Positions 49,937 to 60,014 of a DNA stretch of 64,000 bases are shown here, one piece after another. The position numbers and the translations under genes are program-made. How positions within the stretch are numbered: position 1 is the first letter of the stretch; each line of letters starts with the position of its first letter. A model generated the notes under the pieces. The model ran no database searches. It was not told where the DNA came from and saw nothing but the letters and a program-made list of their open reading frames with translations. The stretch comes from Zygotorulaspora mrakii (lineage: Eukaryota; Ascomycota; Saccharomycetes; Saccharomycetales; Saccharomycetaceae), in contig NC_050721.1 of the NCBI RefSeq assembly GCF_013402915.1, positions 1,240,001 to 1,304,000 of the forward strand. The letters run 5' to 3'.

Positions 49937-49968
49937 CTAGGTATGCGGTCATCTAGGTATGCGGTCAT
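49921..49968 (-). repeat. Threefold 16-bp tandem repeat that triplicates the start codon and makes two uORFs
   Basis: Read on the minus strand the unit is ATGACCGCATACCTAG, three times in direct tandem. The copies start at 49968, 49952 and 49936. As 16 is not a multiple of three, the first two ATGs open 11-codon frames with the same five first residues as the enzyme. The first stops at TGA (49933-49935), overlapping the main start as ATGA. The second stops at TAA (49917-49919), inside the gene. Confidence 0.9.
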
Positions 49969-52026
49969 CTAGATACTGTTTTGTTGCTTGAACTTTATTC
50001 GATGAAGGGTTAGAGAGTGGCACTAAATGTTTTTTTTATTGATTTTATTGTGCACAAATAGCGATTTTGAATACCTCTTTTAAATACCTCTTAGTAGGCC
50101 GGTAGGGAGAATAGCCGCTAGATTGCTTCTTTTTTTAGCTTTAGTATCTGACTCTATACTTCACTTTTCGGAATACTCGTTCCCGGAGAGCTTCCCCGTG
50201 AAGTTCAACATCCGGTATTCCTTGGCATGAAAACTGATAATAAAAACAAAGCACGTGATTTTTAAGGTAAAGAACGTGGAAGACCCAAGCTCAACACTTG
50301 AATTCCAGTTTACGCCGCAATGTTACTGTAAATAAACTCACTTTGCTTGAATATCAAGGCTGAGTGTATGACGTTAACTTTAAGAAAGTGCGTTCTGAAA
50401 AGGGGGGAGGAACAAGACGTGAATCAGGCAGGGTTCAAAAAAAAGAACTCCGGCAAAAGGTGAGCAACACACTTCGATAGGAATATATCAGTTAAAAATC
50501 GATGAGTTCTAGTTCTAGTTGGAACTTGAACCCACATGTCATTTTTCAATACTGTAATAATAAAGATAATAATAGGAGAAAAGACTTACTGTAACCTAGA
50601 TCCAATTCTCAACCCTGCAGTGACTTATTTGCCCGTTCTGTAATTTAGCAAAGATTCTGATCACAAATTCTGAAAAACCACCCTCTTATCAGAAGCGTTT
50701 TCTAATGTAAGCCAGCCATGTTCACGCATTATCGCTGCCCCCATTAAGAATCTCATCAGGTTCATGTTTTCAACTATACGGTACGTCTCTACTACAGCTC
50801 CAAGTTGAAACTCAATGATAAAGGTGTTAGGTGCTAGCCATTCACCCCTTCACTTCTTCTATACGAAAGAGCCTAACCTTTTGAACCTCCTTGTTAATTT
50901 GGTTTTTCTGAAGTTCTCCCATAGTCGTTCTTTTTTTTCTTCTGTATTCTCAAACATGTCTCTGATCTTAGCTACTCTAAATCTTATCCACATTTTTCCT
51001 AAATGTTGAAGGTACGAGTGTATTTCTTTTTACAGCAGTCTGACGACAACAATCAGTCCAAGCAAATTATTAAAAAAATGCAGTTAAGAATAGCTATAAC
51101 TTTAGTTCTTTTTTTTTCTGGATTCATCAGAAATTCAGTTCTCTTTTGCTATGGTAATCTCCTATATATATTGAAACAATCTGTCGCTAGTACTAATACT
51201 TAAAATCCCTCAACCCGTTTCCTCTATCGTTTCAACTTAAGATGTTTGTTCTTCGTGTAATTTATACTTAGAGATGCGAGCAAAAATCTGACAGTCTCTT
51301 CAGCCGTCATGCTATAATATTCACTGAGTATCATAGATCAATCTGCCAGTCAGCCGAATTCAATTGACGATGACTCAATATTACATGAGCCAACCGAAAT
51401 ATATCAGAAATGACTTATCCTCAGTGATACATGCCTGTCATTTCATTCCGGTTGCTTTAAGCGATGCATCATCATGGGTTAAAAAACGTCCCACATATCT
51501 TATCACGCGTTTTCAGATCATCACAAATTGTTTCAGATTGAATTTAGTAGTAGGTTTTTCATTTTTCTGCTTTGCTCAAAAATCAGCATTGAGTTCTTCC
51601 ATGGAGCGATGAATAGTATCCATGTAGTAGTGATAAAATTGGTTGATTCGAAAAAGGCAGGTTATTTGTTAACAGCCACTTATTTCTTGAGTACATTGAT
51701 GTTCTCAATTTTCATGCAAATAATATTCACCACACCAAGTCCAGGAATATTGTATTGCATAAACTGAATGCTCATCTCTTCTGAAGACAAGAATCGACAA
51801 GTAAGGTCCTATTCTTCTAGAAGGCAGAGAAGCAGCTGATACTAAGAAATCGCAGAAACACAATGCAGACGGGTTGGCTTCATCACCGGAGAAACCTATC
51901 CTCGGTTACATATGGCCAATTGGTGAGTAAATTGCAAGTCAAAGCCTTTCATTAGATCCTCTAACCTCGAATGCCTCGAAACAGTGAAAGTACGCCCGAA
52001 AAACCACCCAAGCCATATAGCTCAGA
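49969..52026. other. 2-kb intergenic region, no gene supported
   Basis: A CACGTGAT (Cbf1-type) lies near 50253. Two overlapping plus-strand frames at 51364-51767 have hydrophobic stretches and could be a decayed membrane-protein gene, but I cannot identify a family. The rest is AT-rich. Confidence 0.45.
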
Positions 52027-53715
52027 TTATTCTGAGCTGTACTTCGACAAATCTATAACTCTCGTGGCCACCTTCTGTGTGAAATATCTGTCATGTGTTG
52101 AAGCTATTATGATACCCGGGAATGTCAATAAGGCATTTTCAATAACTTCTAAACTTGGAAAATCAATGTGATTGGTAGGCTCATCTAGAATAAGGATAGA
52201 ACATTTCCTCATGATAATTTGACAAAGCTGTGCTTTACGGCGGCACCCCACACTCAATGATTTTAGAGGACTCTTTAAATCGTGCCACTTATAAATTCCG
52301 AAATGATTCAAGCTACTAATCGCTTTCTGCTTTGAGGCATTTATGGAGGTATCTTCCTGCAGCAACTCAACTGGAGACTTATCCAAAGGAAGGTTCTCTT
52401 GCTCCTGATCTAAGTAACCAACAACTGCATTTCCACTGATAGAGACTGCACCATGATCTGCCTCTGTTAGACCCATAAGAATTCGGTTTAAAGTAGTTTT
52501 ACCGGAACCATTAGGCCCCTCGATTATCAATCTTTCACCTTTAATCAAAGAAAAAGACACGTTACTAAAAATGTGTTTCTCGTATGACTTTGAAATCTCA
52601 GACACGGCTATCCCCAAAAGTGAACTAAATGCAGAAGTTTCGTCAAAATCAAATGATATTTGCGATCTTTCGGGAATGACTTCAACCAAACTACTACTTA
52701 CATGGTCAACTTTGTCAGAAAGTTGATTCACAAGGCCAGTAGTTCCCTTTTGAGCCCTTTGTTCCTTGTTGTTGTAGCTTAATTTATCTCTATCCGATCC
52801 TGATCTAACGATTCTCGCCTTGACCTTTGATTGCGCCTGAGCAGCCTTAGATTTCAGTTTCTTAAGCTCTTTGTCCTGAGAACGTCTTTCCTCAATCAGT
52901 CTTCGTCGTTTCTTATCTTCCTCTTCTAAATAGTGCTTGTAGCCGCCTTTAAAATGTGTAAACTTTTTGGTGTAAGGTGACAATTCGGAAATAAAATTCG
53001 AGACTGCATTGATTAGAGCTCGATCGTGTGTAACAATTATGACACCGCCACTGTATCTTTTCAAAAAAGACTCCAACCATTCAAGACCCTTCTTGTCCAA
53101 ATGATTTGTTGGTTCGTCCAACAGAATGAAGTCTGGTTCCAAGATGCTAAGTGCGCATAGAAGAGTTTTTGTTTTCTCACCACCGCTAAGAGATTTGAAG
53201 GGACGCTTCAGTATCTCATTTTTCAGCCCAATGAGAGACGACTGCCTGAATATCTCGTGCCCACCCAGCAAGTTCAACTCTTGTAGCCACTCATGTGAAA
53301 AGGGCTCGAAGGAAGATTCTAAAAACGAATTGATGTCTTCGTCGTACAACGATCTGAGTAAAACATTGATTGCTAATTCATCACCGTCGACTTCCTCGAA
53401 ATGTTGAGGCAGAAATCCCACTGTGCCCTCGATCCCAATAGATCCTGAATATGGGTAATCCTCCACTCCGGACAAAAGCTTTAAGAATGTGGTTTTTCCA
53501 CTCCCATTTTCCCCCACTATTGTCTCCTTGTTGCCATAGGAAAGTGCAAAATCAAGGTCTGTAAATAAAGTTTTCTTATCCAGAGAGAGGTCCAGATTGC
53601 GCACAACTATTTCAGGCGACTTTTCAGTAATCAACTCGCGATAGTAAATTCCATTCTTATAGCGCTGCTTAACTTGTTCTTGAACGTTGCGGATTTCTTT
53701 CTGCCCTGTTGGCAT
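52027..53715 (-). CDS. ABC-F family ATPase, compact bacterial-like type
   Basis: 562 residues, with two ABC cassettes and no membrane segment. Cassette 1: Walker A GENGSGKTT (68-76), signature LSGGE (176-180), Walker B ILLDE (197-201), H-loop H230. Cassette 2: Walker A GPNGSGKTT (400-408), degenerate signature LSVGC (487-491), Walker B ILILDE ending at 512, H-loop H541. Between them is a highly charged helical linker (about 264-335) like the P-site-tRNA interaction motif of ribosomal ABC-F factors. Yeast ABC-Fs (Gcn20, New1, Arb1, Yef3) are longer with extra domains; this lean layout resembles bacterial translation or antibiotic-resistance ABC-Fs. Horizontal transfer is suspected, not shown. 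It likely acts on ribosomes in the cytosol. Confidence 0.88.
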   Translation of the reverse strand: MPTGQKEIRNVQEQVKQRYKNGIYYRELITEKSPEIVVRNLDLSLDKKTLFTDLDFALSYGNKETIVGENGSGKTTFLKLLSGVEDYPYSGSIGIEGTVGFLPQHFEEVDGDELAINVLLRSLYDEDINSFLESSFEPFSHEWLQELNLLGGHEIFRQSSLIGLKNEILKRPFKSLSGGEKTKTLLCALSILEPDFILLDEPTNHLDKKGLEWLESFLKRYSGGVIIVTHDRALINAVSNFISELSPYTKKFTHFKGGYKHYLEEEDKKRRRLIEERRSQDKELKKLKSKAAQAQSKVKARIVRSGSDRDKLSYNNKEQRAQKGTTGLVNQLSDKVDHVSSSLVEVIPERSQISFDFDETSAFSSLLGIAVSEISKSYEKHIFSNVSFSLIKGERLIIEGPNGSGKTTLNRILMGLTEADHGAVSISGNAVVGYLDQEQENLPLDKSPVELLQEDTSINASKQKAISSLNHFGIYKWHDLKSPLKSLSVGCRRKAQLCQIIMRKCSILILDEPTNHIDFPSLEVIENALLTFPGIIIASTHDRYFTQKVATRVIDLSKYSSE

Positions 53716-56700
53716 GTCTTAAACTTGTCTTAAAATGGTGGTTCGAGCTGGCACTCGAAAATCACTTGGTAACGCCCGCGCTTACTTTCTTCCCGCAAGT
53801 GCTTTCAATACTTATCACTATTACTTGTGACCCTAGTAGGCCGCGCTGTTCTATAAGTATGTTGACCGTATACTCAGGAGAAAGTACTAGTGTTTACTAG
53901 TAGCACTTCCACGGCTCTTTGGTCTCGTTTGCGCCTTATATACTTGAAATTCACAGATTCTACTGCCGCACCTTTCAGGAGTTCGCGCTGAAATGGACAC
54001 TGAAGTCGTGTCTCGTCAAAGAATATTGCTTTCTCTTTTCAAGTAAATGTCTTATCGTTTATGTGTGGCTCGCAATTAAGTTGCAGCTGAAAACAGAAAT
54101 GGCGATAGTTGCAGTGTTGATGGCGTATCCTGCTAGTAGCAGCTAATATGCGGGTGAAATTGACATTGTTCGTTAGACTCGTTAAGCTTAATCACTGCTC
54201 CTTGCTGTCTCTGGCAATTTTGCACAGACAAATGGGATGTGATTGATTGGCTATGTAAAACACAGCATTGCAAATGATCAGAAAATTAGTTTGCTGAATG
54301 TGGCTTTAGCACCTGGACTGTATAGATGAAGATAATCGAAGCAGACGCTTGTGCTTGGGCCCTTAAAGGTGTATTTTCGTGGCGACAAGGGTGCTAGAAA
54401 ACTGATTTGAAAAAGTATGTCTTGGCATATACACAAGAGATAAGAGCGCCTTTCCAAAATGACATTTAGCAATAGCCGAAAGATGAGTGCCTGATCAATG
54501 TCTTCTGAGAATCAATCGGTTGCAAACAGTGAATAAAATGCTATCATACATTCAGTTTAGCACCTGACTATGGAATTAAACCGTGTATCGGATTGGGATA
54601 AATGGTGCCCCGAATGCAAGGCATATATTCACATAAGAATAAAAAATCCTCGCTAATCGTCATGCTGTGCATTTCAGGAGGTGTAGACCATCTGTTGTTA
54701 ATACAAGCGTATTTTCTAGATATCTACTTATAAAAGGAAGAACTCGTCCATCTCTAGTGTATCAATCACCTTCATTTTAAATGTACATTTCGAATACCAT
54801 ACATATTTTTACGAAGATAGTAGAGTATTTCTCTTTTGCTTTTTTTCAGGTGAAGGTATCAACTACCGAGCCCAGGATTAGAGCTGTGTGAAACACAAAA
54901 AGGTCCTTACAAGTTGTGATAAAGCTAACCACTATGGTAAGATAAAAGGCAAAAAACTGACATGCTTCCAAATGATTTGGCAGTGCACTACCGCTATTTT
55001 TAGTCACCTGTGATTACCTGATGTAGCTCAGTAGTGTGTATCGACCATTTGAATCAAATCATAATGCCTTCCAATAACGCTCAAATATTGCGCTGCAGCT
55101 TAAAGCAAAATGGCACCATTGCAGCTTTGACCAATTACATTGTAAGAAATTTCAGACTTACACATTTGCAGACAAAGAGATAAGTGCTGCAATAAAGAGG
55201 AGCCGTTGGGAAAATGTTTTATCTTACTCTAGACTCTGGAAAAAGTTTATCGAATAATAATACTTATTATTGCACATATATAATCCGACATGTGGTGGGT
55301 TCAATTTATTGTCAGAAGGGCCGCTTTATATCATCACAATTAGCAAAACTCAGCCAAAATTAAATGGTGGAGCTGCGGGCAGCTTCTTTCTATGGCAGAA
55401 ATGTGTTATAACAGGTTTTTCTCATCAAGATAGACATCAGCATAGAATATACAAGCAAATTCGGGGGGGGGGGGGGGGGGTATAGCATAGGAATTATGCT
55501 TACGAATGCTAGCACGGTGACTTCGTATATGGCGCTTTACTTTACAAATATTTCTGTTAAATATGACAGCGAATAAAAGAGCAAACTTTATGATATGTCG
55601 CAGCCGCTCTCTAAAAGAACCCCCATTCACCAACATATCCAAAAAAGTCATTTTATTCTCGCAAAGTGACGGTTTTTTCATTTAATAGTAGATATTTGAA
55701 TTCAGGATTGGAAAAGTGAGTAGCTGTTAAACGCCTCGCGATAGATTATCATCCGATATCTTTCCAGTATCGATTGATATTCTGTTAGGGCTCCATCTGG
55801 CTTCGTTTATTTTGTTTTACAGATTAATTGTCTTGTTTCTGGTTCTTCTAAATCATGTCTTTTACATATCTTACAATATCGATTTATATTTCAACAACTT
55901 TCCATAAACTGTTATCTGTGACCAAACTTTTTCACCGATTGCCTGTGCACACCGGTATTTTCTTTTTATTTAATCAACTCACACGCCAAGATATATTTGA
56001 CAGTCATTGTTTTACTAAGAAACCTATGCTGCTATCGATTTGCCATTCTTAAGGCTCGAGTCACTCGGTTGGTGCTAAAAGGTTGTGCTTTTAAAAATGA
56101 ACGAAAAACGCAGTGCTAAACGAGAGTTCTTGGCATTTACTAATAGTCGAGCACCAAAAACGTAAAACATGCTTTCCATCAAATTCTTCATTGCTTTGTG
56201 ATTGTAGCTTCTTGTATTATGCGGAATATAGCTTTCTTTTTGCGAAATATTTAACATAAACATTTATTATTTACCATGCCTCCTTTTTCCAGCTTATTTG
56301 GAGCATTGGGATTATTGTTTTATGCAAAACCGAGATAGTACAGCCAAGATGTGACATCGAAAATCAACTTGACGCAAGACGTAACATGAAGGTCCAAGAC
56401 GTAGCTTTCCTTTTTTGTCGCCGGAACCATGCAGGTCCTGCAGCAGATTTAGGTCGTGAAGAAGGAATTAATGACGTAAACGGCAGACATGTGGTGATCC
56501 ATGGCTGGCTGGTGAATACGAAGGCAGTAAGCTAATAAATTTCATCAACAGAAACCTTAGGAGGTAACCAGCAGTTAGTCATGAAATGATACTTTCCCAT
56601 CATATCTGTAATTAGAATAAGGTATTCAGAACAGAGAGTCTGACTATCAATAGCCTTGAAATTGAGTTGTTTTATTTTTCAGCATTTGAGAAGAACAGCT

Positions 56701-57141
56701 TCGCTATGTTGTATTGCAAAAAGGTAGTGCTTGGGAGACATGAGCTTTTAAGGCAAAATTCATAGTGTGTGAAGCAGTCACTCACAACCGCTTGTCATAA
56801 GTTGTATCTGGGGGAAAGACAAGGGGAGAATTGTGCAGAGAAGCTGAATCTCATTGGAAAAATGGATGATATTATTTTTAGATTTCAGCAATGGGCTGAA
56901 GAATAGAAAGAACTTAATGGTAAATAGTAAGTGAAGCTAACTCTGGATAATCAGTTAATTCCTCAATTGCTATATAAACCCACATTGGGCACAGACTTTT
57001 CATTTTTGCACAAGTCGTGTAGTATGGCACTGTAAGTTGAACGCATAGACAATACTGTTTTTTGAGTCACTTGTATTGGAAATTGACCGACCAAGAGGTG
57101 AGACATGAACCTTCCAATGCACCATTCTTATCATTATATAC
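53716..57141. other. 3.4-kb gene-poor stretch
   Basis: The longest gap in the window. All frames are short and none resembles a protein. I found no tRNA, LTR or satellite. It contains one 18-base G run. A decayed element or long non-coding interval is possible. Confidence 0.5.
55463..55480. repeat. Homopolymer run of 18 G
   Basis: Eighteen consecutive G residues on the plus strand in AT-rich surroundings, at least twice any other single-base G or C run seen here. Its length is likely to vary and could be an assembly estimate. Confidence 0.9.
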
Positions 57142-57999
57142 TCATAATAAAAAATTGGCGTTAGTCAACTCCAATTCTAAGTTGTAATCTGATTGAAAAG
57201 CGCTATACAGACTTTCTGGATCGGATGTATTGTACTGAGTATAGTAGGCTTCTTCATTGGCAATGAGTTTCTTCTCCAAACCCACCTTGGCGGCCATTTC
57301 AACATTTAGTTGTATTTGGCACGTCCTCTCTAACAGATCGAAAAGATAGCCTGCTTCGTCAATAGTTTCACCGACAGTCAAAATTCCATGATTTTGTAAA
57401 ATGATGGCTTTATTTTTACTTAACGCCTGTGCTATCTTTTTGCCCTCCTGTTCGTCAAGCACAACACCCCCAAAGTTTTTATACACTGTATGGCAATTGA
57501 AAAAGATGCAGGCATCTTGATTAATCATGTCAAGCTCTTTACCAAATGCTGACCACGCTTTCCCATATATGGTATGAGCGTGGCACGCAGCATTGACATC
57601 AGGCCTCGCTTTATGCAGTTCTGAATGAATCTTGAAGCCTGCAGCATTTATTGGGGCTTGGTTGCCGTCCTTCAAAATATTTCCTTCAGAGTCCACATGT
57701 ACAAGATCAGATGTCTTTATAGAACTAAAATGTATTCCCAAGGGATTGATCCAAAAAGTCTCGCGATTCACCGGGTCTCTCACAGACATATGGCCTGCTG
57801 GGCCTTCGTTGTAACCCCGTCTGCCAAATACTCTAAATGCACCAGCCATATGCTCTTTGATATGCCTTCTTTCAATTTTCTTGTCGTCGAAAACTGGCCG
57901 CTTGTGGGCATATTCTAAACCACCGAAGGCTAGACTAGAGTTACCCCGGGAGATATCAGTAGATGCCTTTTCATGCTTTGTGAAACTGCTCATCTTCAT
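57142..57999 (-). CDS. Class II aldolase/adducin-domain protein (Mug14-like), paralogue A
   Basis: 285 residues from the ATG at 57997-57999. The frame continues to an ATG at 58093-58095 (317 residues), but the inner start has A at -3 and aligns better with paralogue B. It is a zinc class II aldolase/epimerase fold: the catalytic glutamate in KIHSELHKARPD, zinc ligands in AACHAHTIY (H-A-H) and the third histidine in LQNHGILTVGE. NPLGIHFSSIKTSDLV is the phosphate/substrate loop. Relatives include fuculose-phosphate aldolase, ribulose-phosphate epimerase and fungal Mug14. The substrate is probably a sugar acid or hydroxyketo acid. It is divergent from paralogue B. Confidence 0.88.
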   Translation of the reverse strand: MKMSSFTKHEKASTDISRGNSSLAFGGLEYAHKRPVFDDKKIERRHIKEHMAGAFRVFGRRGYNEGPAGHMSVRDPVNRETFWINPLGIHFSSIKTSDLVHVDSEGNILKDGNQAPINAAGFKIHSELHKARPDVNAACHAHTIYGKAWSAFGKELDMINQDACIFFNCHTVYKNFGGVVLDEQEGKKIAQALSKNKAIILQNHGILTVGETIDEAGYLFDLLERTCQIQLNVEMAAKVGLEKKLIANEEAYYTQYNTSDPESLYSAFQSDYNLELELTNANFLL

Positions 58000-58903
58000 G
58001 TTTGTATTAATTATTCTTATCGAACGAAGAACATTTAATCCTGTTCCATTCTTTTTGTATCTTTTGAGATTGAAGTTCCATTTTATCTCGTACATAAAAT
58101 AGGCGACATTTCAGAATTTTGCATGCACGAAAAACATCTTAGCTTGTGTCGCTTTGCAACGCGCTAAAATCTAAAGCCGCGGTTCATTTCACTTATCTCT
58201 ACACGCTATGAAGCCTTATCAGCAGGTATCGCGGTATGATTACCGAAATGTTCTTTATCTTTTTTTCCTATCCTGTAAAGAAAAACAATTTCTCGAGGAG
58301 TACTTGCCAACGGCAAAAATGAATTTGAAAGCCAATTCGAGAACTCAATGAACATATACTGAATTACCATCTCTTCAAACTCCTATTTTTTTACATCTTC
58401 TTTCAATGTGACAGCGGAACCGTCCTAACTTGGAAAAATACATTCTTTGGAGTTTTCCAATTCTGCCGCATCGAAAATTAGTATCTACTTCAATCCTGTT
58501 TAGCAGCCCTACAAGGCTGATGATGCAACCTTGAAAATGAGTTAATGGTAGAGAAGGATATTGCGAAAATATTAACTGTTTATTTTATTTTAATTTGTGA
58601 ATATTTCCTTCAAGTGCTGTTTAGATTTCAAAGACAAGGACAGTTTTAGCCTAAGAAAAAAACGACTCTTGGGCTTCTTGAACCGCGCTTAGATAGGAGC
58701 GATTGCGGGCGTTCTGTTTTTTTCCGAGATAAGTTGCACGCTCAGAGAGGATAAAAACTGCGGGTGTCGCTTTTCCTTGTCACATCACACATAAATACAG
58801 TAAAAGTTGACATAGATATATATTAACGAAAAACTTCAAGCAGTTAACTAACAATGTCACACCAAACAGGTCTTCTCATTTTTTGATTGCCGGACAATTC
58901 AGT
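58000..58903. promoter_or_regulatory. Divergent promoter of the two aldolase genes
   Basis: CTTATC (complement GATAAG) occurs at 58192-58197 and 58215-58220. CGGTA-TGAT-TACCG, a perfect CGG inverted repeat, lies at 58232-58245, and CCGAGATAAG at 58724-58733. CGG repeats are the usual target of Zn2Cys6 factors such as the one at 60015. An upstream ATG at 58854 opens a 10-codon frame ending at 58886, before the paralogue B start. Confidence 0.45.
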
Positions 58904-59725
58904 ATGACAGAATTTCAAAAATATACTAAAAAACGAGAAAGCTCTGCCAGGATCAAAGGTTTAGATATTCCAACTTTCACCAATCCTCAGGAAAAGAGGA
59001 CATGGATGCTTCAACATATGGCAGGTATGCTTCGTATTTTCGGCCGAAAAGGATACAGCGAGGGCGTCGCTGGACATGTGACGATCGTTGATCCTGTCGA
59101 TCCAACCTGCTATTGGATTAATCCTTTAGGCGTTCATTTTTCAATGATGAAAGCAAGTGATTTAGTTCTTGTAAATGGAGAAGGGAAAGCCATTGGTGGA
59201 AGCCGCGCTCTATTTAATGAATCTGGTTTCAAAATTCATTCTGAAATGCATAAAGCTCGACCAGACATTAAAGCTATTTGCCATACTCATTCGTTTTACG
59301 CCCGCACATATTCCATCTTTGGAAAGGAATTGGAAATGTTATCACAGGACAGTTGCTTGATTTTTGATAAACAAGTCGCGTTAGCCCAATATGATGGGGT
59401 TGGTTTAGACGAATTTGAGGGCAGAAAAATTGCAAGTGCCCTAGGTGAAAGAATGGGAATAATTCTGCAAAATCACGGCGTTATGACAGTTGGTAAAACC
59501 GTCGATGAGGCTGCTTATTTACACGTACTTTTAGAGAATATGTGTAAAGCCCAACTTTTAGCAGATGCAGTATCGGGCAGCACTCGGATGGCCAAGCAAG
59601 TAATATCAAATAAAATAGCCAAAAGTGCTTATGACACCATCTCTAGTCCAGAACAACTATATTCTTCTATGCAACCAGAATTTGAGCTGGAAATATATCT
59701 CTCAAACGGGGAGTTTCTTGACTAA
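58904..59725 (+). CDS. Class II aldolase/adducin-domain protein (Mug14-like), paralogue B
   Basis: 273 residues from the ATG at 58904; the frame upstream reaches only a TTG. It has the same zinc and catalytic set as its neighbour: KIHSEMHKARPD with the glutamate, AICHTHSFY (H-T-H) and LQNHGVMTVGK. HMAGMLRIFGRKGYSEGVAGHVT corresponds to HMAGAFRVFGRRGYNEGPAGHMS in paralogue A. By eye the two proteins match over their full length at roughly half of positions, so they come from an old duplication with inversion. They could form a hetero-oligomer or act on related substrates. A 10-codon uORF with A at -3 lies just upstream. The regulator and permease follow on the same strand. Confidence 0.9.
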   Translation: MTEFQKYTKKRESSARIKGLDIPTFTNPQEKRTWMLQHMAGMLRIFGRKGYSEGVAGHVTIVDPVDPTCYWINPLGVHFSMMKASDLVLVNGEGKAIGGSRALFNESGFKIHSEMHKARPDIKAICHTHSFYARTYSIFGKELEMLSQDSCLIFDKQVALAQYDGVGLDEFEGRKIASALGERMGIILQNHGVMTVGKTVDEAAYLHVLLENMCKAQLLADAVSGSTRMAKQVISNKIAKSAYDTISSPEQLYSSMQPEFELEIYLSNGEFLD

Positions 59726-60014
59726 TGTGTCGCTTTTATAAAGATAGATACAATACTTGCAAGGTGATGTACATTGAGGTAGATTTAAGCCTATATATGT
59801 GTCTTGTTTCAGTTATCCCTGAATACTCTCAAAATTATGTAGATTAGTATAATTTGACTGCACCTTCTTCGTACAATACTATTAAATATGCCACTATCTG
59901 ATCTGACCTTTGTTACCGACCAGGGAGAATCGAAACTGAGTTTGATTAAAAAGTCTTTGAAATGCAAACTTTCACTGATGATATAAAGGTTTGAGCAAAG
60001 TACATCAAAAATAA

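Noticed and set aside
50505..50545. GGGTTCAAGT on the minus strand resembling a tRNA T-loop
   Set aside because: The T-stem does not pair properly, and there is no A-box or acceptor stem upstream.
51364..51767. Overlapping frames with hydrophobic segments
   Set aside because: Could be a frameshifted membrane-protein relic, but I could match no family and so did not call a pseudogene.
55015..55060. TAGCTCAGTAG resembling a tRNA A-box
   Set aside because: No B-box or T-arm follows at a workable distance, and no acceptor stem can be paired.
53716..57141. Retrotransposon or solo LTR in the long gene-poor gap
   Set aside because: No paired TG...CA ends with target-site duplication, primer-binding site or Gag/Pol-like frame was found by eye.
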